Origin: Dryococelus australis
Lineage: Eukaryota > Arthropoda > Insecta > Phasmatodea > Phasmatidae
Direction of reading: 5' to 3'
DNA length: 64,000 nucleotides
Assembly: GCA_029891345.1 (NCBI GenBank)
Contig: CM057009.1
Span: 310,348,166 to 310,412,165, forward strand
A model generated the notes under the pieces. The model was not told where the DNA came from and made no database searches. It saw nothing but the letters and a program-made list of their open reading frames with translations. Both the position numbers and the translations under genes were made by a program. Below are positions 12,890 to 23,652 of the stretch, in pieces (within the stretch, counting starts at the first letter, position 1; every line of letters starts with the position of its first letter).

Positions 12890-13100
12890 ATGAACCGGTA
12901 GATTGCCGGTATGGTGCTGGCCCGGTGCCATTCTGAACTGTAATTGGCTTACCCTGCTGTGACGTCAGTGCTGGTGACGGTCCGGTGCTGGCGCGGCAGA
13001 GTTGGCCAACTTTTAACTTTCGCCAGAAACGGACCAGCGCTTTGCACGTGATTGGCTGCTATTCGTCCCGCGACGAAAGAGCACCAATGAAATCGATGTT
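12890..13100. promoter_or_regulatory. GC-rich promoter-like patch
   Basis: A GC-rich, CpG-containing island within AT-rich DNA. It carries a perfect CRE palindrome TGACGTCA (12960-12967), inverted CCAAT boxes ATTGG at 12943 and 13051, a CACGTG E-box (13045-13050) and CCAAT at 13084. These elements are typical of animal promoters, but no first exon is recognised on either side, and short motifs occur by chance. Confidence 0.35.
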
Positions 13101-13174
13101 AATGCCCAGGCGCAATGAAATTCGGAACTTTGCTGACTAAATAAAATATATTTGCAACAGAAGATCCCTACTGT

Positions 13175-13582
13175 CACTAAATTCCAAGACAATTCGTTAT
13201 GAAAAGTTTGTTATTTCGTACGTGATAACTGCCGAAATAGATTGCAAGTGTTGCTGGGTCGATAAAAGTAAACAGGCGTTTAGAAATTCGGCATCGAGAA
13301 AACTTAGCCAGTGTAAATACAGTTGAAAAAAAGTAACTTGGAACGAGTAATTATGTTCAAGATCAATTTGGAAAACGAACTTTAGAGTTAACGAACTTTT
13401 GCATTTACTAATATTAAAACGACGATCAATTCGTAGTGCAATACAGAAATGTAGAAACAACCAATAAAAACATGGCAAATAATGCGGTTTCTGTTACCAG
13501 TCGGATTAACTATGCTTCACCAGCAAAGCACCGACATTTCATTCTAACAACACGGCCAGCACCAGCAATCCACCAGTTTCAT
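13175..13582. repeat. Dispersed direct repeat, copy 2
   Basis: Partner of 9029-9470, same orientation, 4.1 kb away. The homology starts at CACTAAATTCCAAGACAATT and ends near CAATCCACCAGTTTCAT. Confidence 0.8.
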
Positions 13583-13589
13583 TGTAGCA

Positions 13590-16140
13590 AGGCCTTTAAT
13601 GTGTAAACAAAATATCACTTAGCTGTGGCCATATAGCTAGGCCTAGTATTTAGAGGCTTGATGCAGGGCACAATCTGAAATAACCTACACCTGTGGAGTT
13701 ACCAACAGAATTTATGTTGGAGGGGGGGGGGGGGGGGAGGGAGCAAGACTTGAAAAACTATATCAATTATTTTCAAAGTTGGGTAAAACTATTTTGAAGA
13801 AAAATATGTGGTTTTAACCATCGCTGTATTATGCGATATGCAACAGCTGAAACGATCAATTTGATGTAAATATGATCAAATAACGTAAAAATAAAACGCT
13901 TTGCTAACTTTTGGGAAGAGGCGGCTCGGCCCCCTGGCACCTGACCTGGCTATGCCACTGGCCTACACACTGTGTGGAAATAGATATTTTAGCCTAACAG
14001 CTCCTGATGGGAATAAATTCTGTACATATGAGAATTTTTAGAAGTTTAGTGACTAGTTAATATGATACACGCGTGTACAATAACTGATTATTTTTAGGTT
14101 GCTGGCTGATAAAGGTGTATACTGACAGATGTACACGAACTGAGACAATCATCCACAGAGCATGAAAATAGAATGCATTAATTGCTTCACGCAACATTTT
14201 TACAGTATGCTACTGTCGTCATCTTCAGAAATCCATCAGAGTTTCGTTTTAAGTTCCATTTAAGTATATGCAATTATTTTTAATTAAAATGTGCCCCAAA
14301 CTTTGGGACTATGGACTATGTGTAACATGTAGGAGAAAAATGTACAAATTATAATAAATTCGAGATTGATTTTAATATACAGAACCGGCATTGTGTATTT
14401 GCTACATACCAGTAATATTCTGTACAAGTACAAGTTTTACGTAAATTCATCTCAGTTCCCAATCGCAAATTGTGTTGTGGAAAGCCAGCCCACCTGTAGC
14501 TTCTGTAACTCCCCTTGGCTTCTGATAGTCATAAAATGTAAATGCACACACAAATCTGCACAAATCTCTAAAAACATAGAGATGTCGTGCTCAAAACAAT
14601 TATTTCATTTTCAACTTGAAAATTTTGTGTGAAGTCCTAAAGGCATTTTATTTTCATTTGCTGCAAATTATTTGTCTCAGTTTGTGCAGGCAACATCACT
14701 CTACACACTATCAGCAAGCAAACCTAAAAATAATCCTTGATTGTTGAATAAATATTTAAAATTTTTGTGACAATATGCACTTAAGAAATAATGCATCATT
14801 GTTAGTTTCTATTACTACAGTCATGGGCTAATAAATATTTAGACAGACAAACGCTACAGTCTTTTGCAATTAAATTTGCATTAGTCAGTCACACTATAAA
14901 TTCATTTTGGTAATTAAATTTTAGTTTACGTTTCTTCCATTACAAAACCCATACCTAACAGGGAAATCTGGCAATTCTAGCGCAAATACATCAGTACCGA
15001 TTAACTGTAAAAAGATGTAAAATTGTACAAACAGATATATTTTTAACAATTTGAAGTATCTTGCAATGCTAGGTTTGTTTAGAATGCACAAATGCTTTCT
15101 CACATTTTTACTCAGTTTAAATTTGTCCGAAATGCTAGATTAGTGTAAACTGCAGTATTTGCTTATTTACTGGTTTTACTATGATAGTTTCAAGTCTTTC
15201 ACAACGCTATGTTAGTTTTAAATGTAGAAACAGTTTATTCAAGTTTTTTACAGTGTTAGGTCCTACTGCATTGTTTATAAAGGTTACTTTAAAGTGCAAG
15301 ATCAGCTTGTTATTGTTTTCACTTTGTTGGTTTATAAATGATGTACTAGGTTATCTTAAAGTGCAGGGACAGCATATGTACAATTTTTATTAGGTTAGGT
15401 GCTGTTAAGTTAGTAACTCTGGCTAATTACTACATTTTGTTTACCAGGTTAGTTCGAAGTATACAGAAAGGGATTATTCTGTTAACTCTTCGTGTACATA
15501 TATTCCAATTTGCATTAATTTACAGTTTTTTTTTTCTACAAAGATTTTTACTGTATTTACATTGGACTGAAGTCAGATCTATCCTCCGGCCCTATCCCGC
15601 GCATCCCGGGTGGTTCATACGCCCGAGCTCTTGGGACAAGAGAAATTGTGGGGTAAATAGCACAATTTTACTTGTCTTCGTGGCCCTTCCGATTACCTCC
15701 TTTATTAGGACAAGTTAGTAGTAATTCAGAAAGTCCCTTTTGCGGAATAATAAAACAATATTAGTACTCCCCAAAAATATAAATTTTTTTATATTTGTTC
15801 CCGAGCGCCCATCTTAAAAATTACCTTTTTAACAATGCTTCGTATAAACCATTTGCTCAATACATTCGTTCTGAGTATGAATTGCTTCGAAGGTAAATTA
15901 ATTCCCTCATTTTAATACACAACGTGTCCGACCAGTTTGTGCTCAATTCATATTGTATCACACACTACTGAGCTACAACAAGCGCGGCGTATCCAGTGGC
16001 CTGGCGTTATCTTTAATATGTGTTGTAATCAAACACGATATTGTGAATACAACCAGGGACACGTAAAACTAAAAAAAGTAAAGACACATAATAAATCAAA
16101 AATACACTATAGCAGTTCTTAAATGCATAAACCAATCATC
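13590..16140. other. AT-rich stretch, nothing recognised
   Basis: A poly-G run lies at about 13722-13738. The remaining ORFs (for example 14366-14632 and 15437-15718) have no recognisable motif. Confidence 0.4.
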
Positions 16141-16147
16141 ACTTACC

Positions 16148-16622
16148 GGCCGGTTCAGTCTCACCACGTGCTTCCACCAAGATAGACTTTCCCGGACTTG
16201 CGTTGCCATTTGCCTCTCCTTCGTGTTCGTCACATGTAGTTGAAAGAAAGACTGCACCGGAAACGCAGTGCAGCCAATATACTGGCCGGTTCAGTCTCAC
16301 CACGTGCTTGCACCAAGATAGACTTGCCTGGACTTGCCTTGCCATTTGCCTCTCCTTCGTGTTCGTCACATGTAGTTCAAAGAAAGACTGCACCGGAAAC
16401 GCAGTGCAGCCAATATACTGGCCGGTTCAGTCTCACCACGTGCTTGCACCAAGATAGACTTCGCCGGACTTGCGTTGCCATTTGCCTCTCCTTCGTGTTC
16501 GTCACATGTAGTTCAAAGAAAGACTGCACCGGAAACGCAGTGCAGCCAATATACTGGCCGGTTCAGTCTCACCACGTGCTTGCACCAAGAAAGACTTGCC
16601 CGGACTTGCCTTGCCATTTGCT
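16148..16622. repeat. Tandem array, 3.5 x 136 bp
   Basis: GGTTCAGTCTCACCACGTGC starts at 16152, 16288, 16424 and 16560, exactly 136 bp apart; the fourth unit is partial. Every unit carries a CACGTG E-box. The unit length is not a multiple of three, so the long ORFs crossing the array are by-products. Confidence 0.95.
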
Positions 16623-16795
16623 TGTTTAACGCTCGCGGCAAAATTTTAACAGTGCAACCTATTTTTATCTAAATTTGATGCTTCAAATAGACATAATATT
16701 TCAGCAATCGTCAATGCAATACTACAAATATGTTAATCGATAAGAAAATAATAAATTATGCAATAAAGACTTTTAATTTAAAAAATGCTTTACTG

Positions 16796-16799
<4 letters not shown>

Positions 16800-16855
<56 letters not shown>

Positions 16856-16896
16856 CACATACACATACATTCACACACATATACACATACACACAC
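16800..16896. repeat. Compound (CT)n(AT)n(CA)n microsatellite
   Basis: Dinucleotide runs in succession: CT to about 16832, TA to about 16854, then CA-rich sequence. Confidence 0.95.
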
Positions 16897-17629
16897 AAAG
16901 TACAAGTACTTGCTTTTTATCGTAGCAAAACATGTTAATATTTACCTTTAAAATATAATTTAGTGCATTTCTTCGTTAAATCATTTTTTTAAATAGCACC
17001 ACAATAGATACTTTCTGTAACACAATATTTTAATACTTTGTTAAAACAAACGCATAACCTCACAAGCTGTATTTTGCAACTTGCTAAAAATTAATCACCA
17101 CTCAACTGGCGAAATAATTATAATAAGTACTACATAAAAATAACCTTGTCGAAATATTTAAGTCACAAGAAAAGTACACCACAGATGCTAAAGTACAGAT
17201 GTATTAGTTATAATTGTACTGATTTTACAGTGGAATTTTAGAACTAATTCAATCTGTTTACGAATCTGTCGTTTTTCCGCTATTTGATCAGTTAATATAC
17301 GGAAAATTACTGTTTCTCACTGTTTCGTCAGTTGAAAAAGTTGCAGCTTTTTGAATCAGTAGAAATTCTACTGATTCCAATTTAATGTGTATTTGTCATG
17401 TTAACTGCCAGAATACAAAGTTATGTTGTAATTGATCACATTGTTTCTACGATATAGCATTCTAAGCTTAAATGGCTATAGAGCCGCCATTTTGAAAATC
17501 ACTGCGTGACATGCTTAAAATAAACTCTTCGCATCATCTTCATCAGTAACTCTTGTGTGTAAAATTAGGTAGGAATCTTTAAATTATTTACCGAATTATG
17601 ACATAAATTTTTTATTCGTGTAGTGCAGT

Positions 17630-18000
17630 CTCGCAAAATGGCCGACATAAGTGGTTATTTGTAGGTTTATATGATGCTTATAATAGATATTTTCAGTAAA
17701 CAAAATTGATCGAAATTGGTTAAATTATATATCACCCTCTAAATTCGAATCAGTGGAAAACCAATGAATCGCAGTGAACATGGCTCCACTTAGAATCAGT
17801 GAAATTTTTCACATCACTAATTCAACCAGCATAATTTTTTCCACTGAAACAATCAGTGCTTTTTATTTCAGTGATTCTACATGGAGCCATTTTCGCTGCG
17901 AATAAGTGGTTGTCCACTGATTCGAATTTAGAGTGCAGATTAACCAAATAAACTTAAAAATTTTGCATGCCTGCCATTTTGAAAAAAAAGTAGCTAATCA
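17630..18000. repeat. Imperfect palindrome, MITE-like
   Basis: Arms 17732-17804 and 17866-17938 are inverted copies: CTAAATTCGAATCAGTGG on the left faces CCACTGATTCGAATTTAG on the right, and ATGGCTCCA faces TGGAGCCAT. Weaker pairing extends outward (GGTTAA with TTAACC, and AAAATGGCCGACAT with ATGCCTGCCATTTT), giving about 370 bp. There is no ORF inside. The form suits a foldback MITE. Confidence 0.75.
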
Positions 18001-18559
18001 TGTTCATTCACTTAGGCTTACTTGGCCTAATGTAGTATAACTTACATGCCAAATTGGGGGAGAATTTGTTAAATTGTTTTCGAGATATAATGTAATATCT
18101 TAATTTTTCCAATTGGTGCTTGTAGTATTAAATAATTCCTTCCAGCGCAGGAAATTGTGGATAAGGAGTCAGGGCGCCATGCCTACCATCATGGCTGACC
18201 TCACTGGGCAGGAAATTTCCCATTTTCTCTCGAAAATTTCCCCCTTTTCTTCCAAGACACGATCAAAATCTACAAAATTTCACGTAAAGCTGGCAAAATT
18301 TCCCTCTCCCGATGGCCATCGACTTCCTGCTCTTACAATCTGGTCAGTTTCCGCCGATGACTCTAGAGTGTGGCGTTTGACTCAATGACGAGGAGGAGGA
18401 GAGATTCCACCACAGCACTTCCTGCTCTTGCATTCTGATTGGTTTTCACTGGGTGCTCCCAACAGATATTAAGGTTTCCCTTCCTTTCGAAAGTGCGCAC
18501 TTCACACTCATGCATTCTGCAAGGAGGAGGAGACCCATCCAATACTCTCTTCCAACTTC

Positions 18560-19560
18560 AGGTCAAGTATGATCTATGCGCACATATAAGCATAGTTAGC
18601 TGTAATTTTCAAGCCATGTGAGATAAAACTACCAAAATCATAATGTAGGCATCGCTCCCAACAACTAAAAGGAGTGAGGGGTCAAGTTAGACCTAAGCGC
18701 ACTTATAATCATAGTTGGCTGTAATTTCCGAAACACAAAAAAATATAGTTGCCAAATTCATAACATAGGCATCAGCTCTGATGAGAAGAGTCGCTGGTTC
18801 AAGTATGCCCTAAGTGTACTTATAAACATAGTTGGTTCTGAAACTTTAAATATATAGCCACAAAAGGCATAACATAGACATTACCCCCAATAACAAAAAT
18901 GGTTGCAAGGTCACATATGTAATAAACACAATTATAAGCACAGTGACTGTATTTTCCAAGCCATTTGAGATACAACTACCTAATTCATAGCATAACCATC
19001 ACCCCCAATAACAAAAAGGGCCGCAGAGTCAAGTATGTCCTAAGTGCATCTATAAACATAGTTGGCTGCAAATTCCCAACAATTTAAGATATAGCCAACA
19101 AATTCATAACATAAGCTTTATCTTGACAACAAAAAGGGCAATGGGGGCAAGTATGTCCTAAGTGTGCATATAAGTGCAGATGACAGTAATTTCTAAGTGG
19201 TTTAATATATAGTCGCCAAATTCATAACACAGGTATCTCCTTCTACAGTGAAAATAGTCGTGGGGTCAAGTACCTCTTAAGCGCACTTATAAGCATAGTG
19301 AGCTCAGCCATAAATTCTTAACATACATATCACCCCAAAAGTAAAAATATTCATGAGGCCAAGTATGTCCTAAGCATACCTATAAGCATAGTTGACAGTA
19401 ATTTCCGAATGGTTTAAGATATAACCACCAAATTCAGATCATAAGCATCACCCCCAGCAGTGAAAAGAGTTGTGGGCCAAGTATGTCCTAAGTGCACTTA
19501 TAAGCATAGTGAGCTGTTATTTCCGAACAAATTGAGATAAAACTACAACTGAAAAATGTA
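18560..19560. repeat. Satellite-like array, about 9 x 117 bp
   Basis: Degenerate units share CATAGTTGGCTGTAATTTCC, an AGATATAGCCACCAAATTCA-like stretch, CATCACCCCCA and TCAAGTATGTCCTAAGTG. Anchors occur near 18590, 18709, 18826, 18939, 19056, 19173, 19293, 19383 and 19504. Further degraded traces appear near 20550. Units are diverged, so the array is old. Confidence 0.85.
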
Positions 19561-19750
19561 GGTCATAGGCGGGATTGTTCTGGTAAGCCATGGGTTACCA
19601 GTCTGACACCTTGCCCACACAACCACCATTGCATAATAAGTTTTAGGGATGAAATTGGTTAAATACATATGCATCGGCCTATGCACTCAACAGACATTGT
19701 GTGATTAGAAGAAGAAATAAAATAAATACTAGCATGGACCTATGCACTAA

Positions 19751-20056
19751 CCAGGCAATAAACTTTCAACAGAATGTGGCCATAAAGAGTCACTGCAAGC
19801 ATTACAGTATCAATGTAACCATTGTGGCAATACATTCAGTCAAAGTGATAATGTACATCAGCATGAAAGTAGCCATTGCTTGTTCAGGCCAGCATACAAG
19901 TCATTCTACGGCGATAACTGCGATACTGTGTTTACCAGCAGTGAAAAGCAGCAAAGTCATAACAAGAGGTGCAAAGGTCATGTGTGCTGTTCATTGGGAA
20001 ACAAGGGCAAGAATTGTGACAAGACATTTGCTAACAGCTCCAATACCATGTCATGA
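19751..20056 (+). pseudogene. C2H2 zinc-finger fragment
   Basis: The open frame contains a canonical finger (C-x2-C-x12-H-x3-H) that starts YQCNHCGNTFSQ and ends HQHESSH, coded at about 19808-19876. Degraded C2HC finger traces follow in VFTSSEKQQSHNKRC and KNCDKTFANSSN, then a stop at 20054-20056. The fingers are irregularly spaced and have lost ligands. Similar broken fingers on the opposite strand at 22.1-22.4 and 23.65-24.3 kb suggest a family of related fragments. DNA binding is presumed from the fold only. Confidence 0.6.
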
Positions 20057-20659
20057 AGATAGCCCTTTAAGACCTCACCTAAACCAATGACACCCTCAAA
20101 CGACATTGTACGGGGTCTATGCACCCATTGTAAGGGGCATACGCACCCACCAGACATATCAGCATGAACCGGTGAGGTTTCCGTTCTTACATTCCTTCTG
20201 GATTCACCTATGCTAATGATGCCAACAGCGAAGATGCTCGAATGGCAATCACCACTCACAAAGGTTTCCTTTCACATGATGTCCCAACAGGGATTAGAAG
20301 TCTCACCCACTGGTGTTCCACCTTAATTTTCACCTGGCATCCTGGCAAGGTGCCAAGTATCATGGTCTGTCATTCCACCTTAGTTGTCCCATATTCATTC
20401 CAACAGGGATTACTCATATTCCACCGAGATCCTTTCACCAAACATCCTGGATTGGGGCATCTTGGTAGGGACAAGTCTCAAACTCTCCACCTGCACGACA
20501 TGGAGCAAAGCATTCCAACACACACTAGGCTAGAGTCACAACATGCAAATGTCAAGTATGTCTGATGTATTGTTGGCTTTAATTTCCGAACTGGTCGACT
20601 GAAACCACAGGCACCGTGCAAGTCTCACCAAGTCAAAGAGATGGCACAGAACACTAGCA

Positions 20660-20691
<32 letters not shown>

Positions 20692-21170
20692 TTGTCAGGG
20701 CTCTAGGGTCGTAGACCAGCCGAGTCGCACATGTACTTTTCCATTACAAGAGGAATTCAAGTACTTGACAAACAGCGCAATCATAACAAGCATCGGGTTC
20801 TGTATGCTGTAAGTTAAAAGATGCTTGACATGACCAGGCTATCCTGGTCAGTACAACAAACACCTTCCTTATAAACAGACTGAAATGAAACCATCACCAG
20901 GAGAGACGATACCGCTATGCACCAAGGCAAACAGCAAACATAGTTATAAGCATTTACCAACCAATGCATTATGCATGAACATCGAGCACTGTACATTATG
21001 TTAGGCGAAAAAAAATACAATTAGTGCAGTGCGGGGATGATAAGGTCAGTAATGCTAATCACAAATGCAAACATAATGTAAAAGAAAATATTTATAAGTA
21101 CTTACCAACCAGCACAATCACACATGCTAGATAAGACCAGGCCACCCTGCTCAGTAAACCACTCCTCTAT
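20692..21170 (-). repeat. Dispersed tandem-type repeat, minus copy
   Basis: ACCAACCAATGCATTATGCA and GAGCACTGTACAT near 20960-21000 are the reverse complement of the units at 32.9-33.26 kb. A second, more degraded unit (ACCAACCAGCACAATC) lies at about 21105. Each unit is followed by GACCAGGC-type sequence. A short TA/TG microsatellite lies just before, at 20662-20692. Confidence 0.6.
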
Positions 21171-21244
21171 GCTGACTCCTCAGTGCTAACTCCTCACTGC
21201 TACCTTCACGCTGTTGCAGTAATCTATACCTCCATGCTGCCAGT

Positions 21245-21610
21245 CGAAGAAAAAGCTTTGTCGTAGTTCTCTCTCTGTAGTGAGGAAAGCAGAATGCACC
21301 TAATTGCGAAGTGGCCTACGTGGATTCGTTCCAACTGTATCTGATCTATCTCATATAATGTCCAACCGGAACACTTCCCCATGTATTATTCTTCCTCATG
21401 GCGAATCTTCAGTATACTAGCTTCAACACTGTCTTCGATGTCATGCTTGTTATACAGAGGCACATTCGACATATTAAAGGTGGTCGCACTAAAATCGTCA
21501 TGTGATTCTGGTTTGGTATATTTACATTCCAACCATATATTATCTTTTAACTTCCCTTCTTTTTCCATCTCATGTGTAAGTTGATCTATAATATTCTGCT
21601 TCAAATGCTT
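21245..21610 (-). pseudogene. Fragment of a PolB-element-associated protein
   Basis: The minus-strand frame 21386-21604 contains KLKDNIWLECKYTKP, SATTFNMSNVPLYNKHDIED and ILKIRHEEE. After a stop and a frame change, CSGWTLYEIDQIQLERI follows. This order ('LKDN...E..Y.KP', 'AF.TKN....N..DI', 'EE', 'SGWTL..I..L.LRI') matches, from memory, a region upstream of a C2H2 finger and a protein-primed type B DNA polymerase in polymerase-bearing elements of Hydra and insects. The polymerase itself is not visible here. It is broken by a stop and frameshift, so it is a relic. Zinc-finger fragments on the same strand follow at higher coordinates. Confidence 0.5.
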
Positions 21611-21611
21611 A

Positions 21612-22090
21612 AGATATGTACATATATCTTATGCCATGCCTGATGCAACATACGTCTTCATTAGATCACAGAAAGCAGATTCTTTAAGTATGAACCCATT
21701 CTCATTTGGTATGCTTGTAACACATAATGGCATAGGAGGTTTATTATATTTACAATTTTTTACACAATTGTCACTGCATCATATATTAGATTTTCCTGAA
21801 AGTAATGTATTTTGCATCGCACTTCGACTGGAATACTTGCTGCTACTCAATAACACGAGAACTCCCGGCCACACATATAACAGCTAACATTCCTCGAACA
21901 TTCTCTGCGCTTCTCATGTTGATGGGCACTGAAAATTGTACTGAAGGTCCTGCCGCAGTAGCAACATAAATATCCTATGTCTGTGGAGAATTGTACACAC
22001 CCAGGATCGATGTTGCCACTTGTGATAGTGCACTAGTATCCAATACAGCTGGTGCAGCCCATACTCATGATACCTGTGGAGAATGGTCTG
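21612..22090. other. Unassigned stretch inside the zinc-finger cluster
   Basis: No intact frame. It is probably further decayed sequence of the flanking fragments; nothing specific is recognised. Confidence 0.3.
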
Positions 22091-22094
22091 CAAT

Positions 22095-22435
22095 GTTCAG
22101 GCCTGATGTTGCCGATGGTGAGAGTGCACCAGTAACCAATGCAGACCTACATCACTTAGCTGGTACAGGCAAGAGTCCATCACACGATGCAAGATGACTT
22201 TTTAAGATATCATACTGTCCAAATTGAGATTTACACTGTTCACTTGTTAAGGTAGATTACATTGTGTTCATAGAACAACCAGCCTCATGTCGACAGGTAT
22301 TGTAGATGATGGAAAATGACTTCTTGCAGAACCAGCACAAATGGTTTTCTGATATATTTTCCATCTTCGCTCGGGTCGATGTTCACTCTTCGAATAAAAA
22401 CAACCCACAGACGATTCCGCCAATTCCACGTGCTG
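22095..22435 (-). pseudogene. Zinc-finger fragment, copy A
   Basis: On the minus strand one frame reads HLCWFCKKSFSII and CRHEAGC, a C2H2/C2HC-type finger. After a stop come EQCKSQFGQYDILKSH and LASC, a second finger. The nucleotide sequence 22195-22330 matches 24127-24260, so copies A and B are paralogous. Copy A is cut at 22436 by the mariner-like insertion. Confidence 0.55.
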
Positions 22436-22562
22436 TACATACAGGATAAGTATAAAAGAATATGCCAACTTTGAAGGTATATAATGTCGAAACCAATCTA
22501 CCTACAATCTTGGTTGACCCATCAAATTAACCGTGGAAGCATGAAGTTTGTTTACCATATCT

Positions 22563-23160
22563 TCATAAATGTTCAATGTGACAACTATGAGTGGCCCGAA
22601 CGACAGCTATGCATTACTCAAACTCGTTCCATACTCTTGTCAGCATGTCCGGTGTTACGGTTTGGATGGTGTCCGCAATTCTCGTTTTGAGGTCGTCAAT
22701 GTTAGCCGGCAATGGTGGACGAAACACTCGATCCTTTATGTACCCCCATAGAAAAAGGACGCATGATGTAAGATCCAGGCTTCTTGGATGCCAGTGATGA
22801 AGAGCCTGGCAACCAGCTGCTCCATGACCAATCCAGCATTGCAGCAACAGCTCGTCAAAGTATCTGCGAACAGCTAGGTGCCTATGGAGTGGCGCACCAT
22901 CGTGCTGGAAAATGAAGTCCCCCGCCACCTAACTGAGGAAATAACCACTCTCCAAGCATGCCCAAATAAGGAATTCCAGTAACAGTGGGCTCGTGAATAA
23001 AGAAACAGCCAAAAACCATGTATTTGGATACAGCGCAAAACATGTTCACTTTGGGGAAAGCGACATTCCTACAAATGGTAAGGTGAATTGGCACAACATG
23101 TAGATATGGGGTCAGGAGCATCCACATGAAACCACCGAACACGAGCGCGCTTCCCCAAAA
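22563..23160 (-). pseudogene. Mariner-like transposase remnant
   Basis: Two frames cover the C-terminal half of a DDE transposase of the mariner superfamily. The first (to 22882) has VNMFCAVSKYMVFG, then TVTGIPYLGML and LFPQL. The second (22614-22928) has FQHDGAPLH with the second catalytic Asp, PRSLDLTSC, LFLWGYIKDRVF and TVTPDMLTRVWNEFE. A TAA then interrupts the usual C-terminus, whose last residues HIEHL-stop are still visible at 22563. Where family members have Asp after the SPDLTPC motif this copy has Val, so the third catalytic residue is lost. The N-terminus with the first catalytic residue is missing. Confidence 0.75.
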
Positions 23161-23357
23161 TTGAATGTGTTTGGCACTGTACCCAGAGAAGCAGTTTTTG
23201 GCCCTTTATTTTTTCACAAGCCCACTGTTACTGGAATCCCTTATTTGGACATGCTTACAGAGTGGTTGTTTCCTCAGTTAGAAGAGGCAGCAGAGGACTT
23301 CATTTTCCAGCTGCTTGTGGTGGTCACAGTGAACATTTATGACTGTATAATAAACAA
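23145..23357 (+). pseudogene. Internally deleted mariner transposase piece
   Basis: The plus-strand frame has VFGPLFFHKPTVTG, IPYLDMLTEWLFPQL and AEDFIFQ, then jumps directly to a HSEHL-stop C-terminus at about 23345. The catalytic block QHDGAPLH..DLT is deleted. It mirrors the minus-strand copy beside it. Confidence 0.7.
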
Positions 23358-23652
23358 ACTTCGCGGTTATATGGTTCATTTGATTGGTCAACAAAGGTTG
23401 TAGGTTATTTGGTTTTGATATTATAGACCTTCAAAAAGTAGGGTTATTATTTAATGCTCATCCTGTATGTATAAATTTTCATTTGTCAGTGGAATTTAAG
23501 CTTTTTATGTATTCTGTAGACATAAATTCAGTTAGGTATTGTATCTCGTATACTACACTAACATACAGCTACAAGTTTATAATCGGACTTTTACAGCATG
23601 ACTGACTCTTTAACAATAAACCTGTTCGCTCTCCCCCACACAGGCAAATCTC

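Larger units (their letters stand above)
22438..23469. mobile_element. Foldback mariner-like element, TA-flanked
   Basis: CATACAGGAT starts at 22438 and its inverse ATCCTGTATG ends at 23469, each bordered by TA (22436-22437 and 23470-23471), the target site of Tc1/mariner elements. Both ends derive from the same (3') end of one element: the sequence inward from each end contains an EHL-stop C-terminus and related 3' sequence. The minus half (about 22438-23160) carries a broken transposase and the plus half (about 23145-23469) a shorter, internally deleted copy, joined head to head. It cannot encode a full transposase. Confidence 0.7.

Noticed and set aside
16139-16672. Several ORFs of 65-129 residues with repeated FVFVTCSSKKDCTGNAV-type segments
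   Set aside because: They follow from a 136-bp tandem repeat whose length is not a multiple of three; frames rotate from unit to unit.
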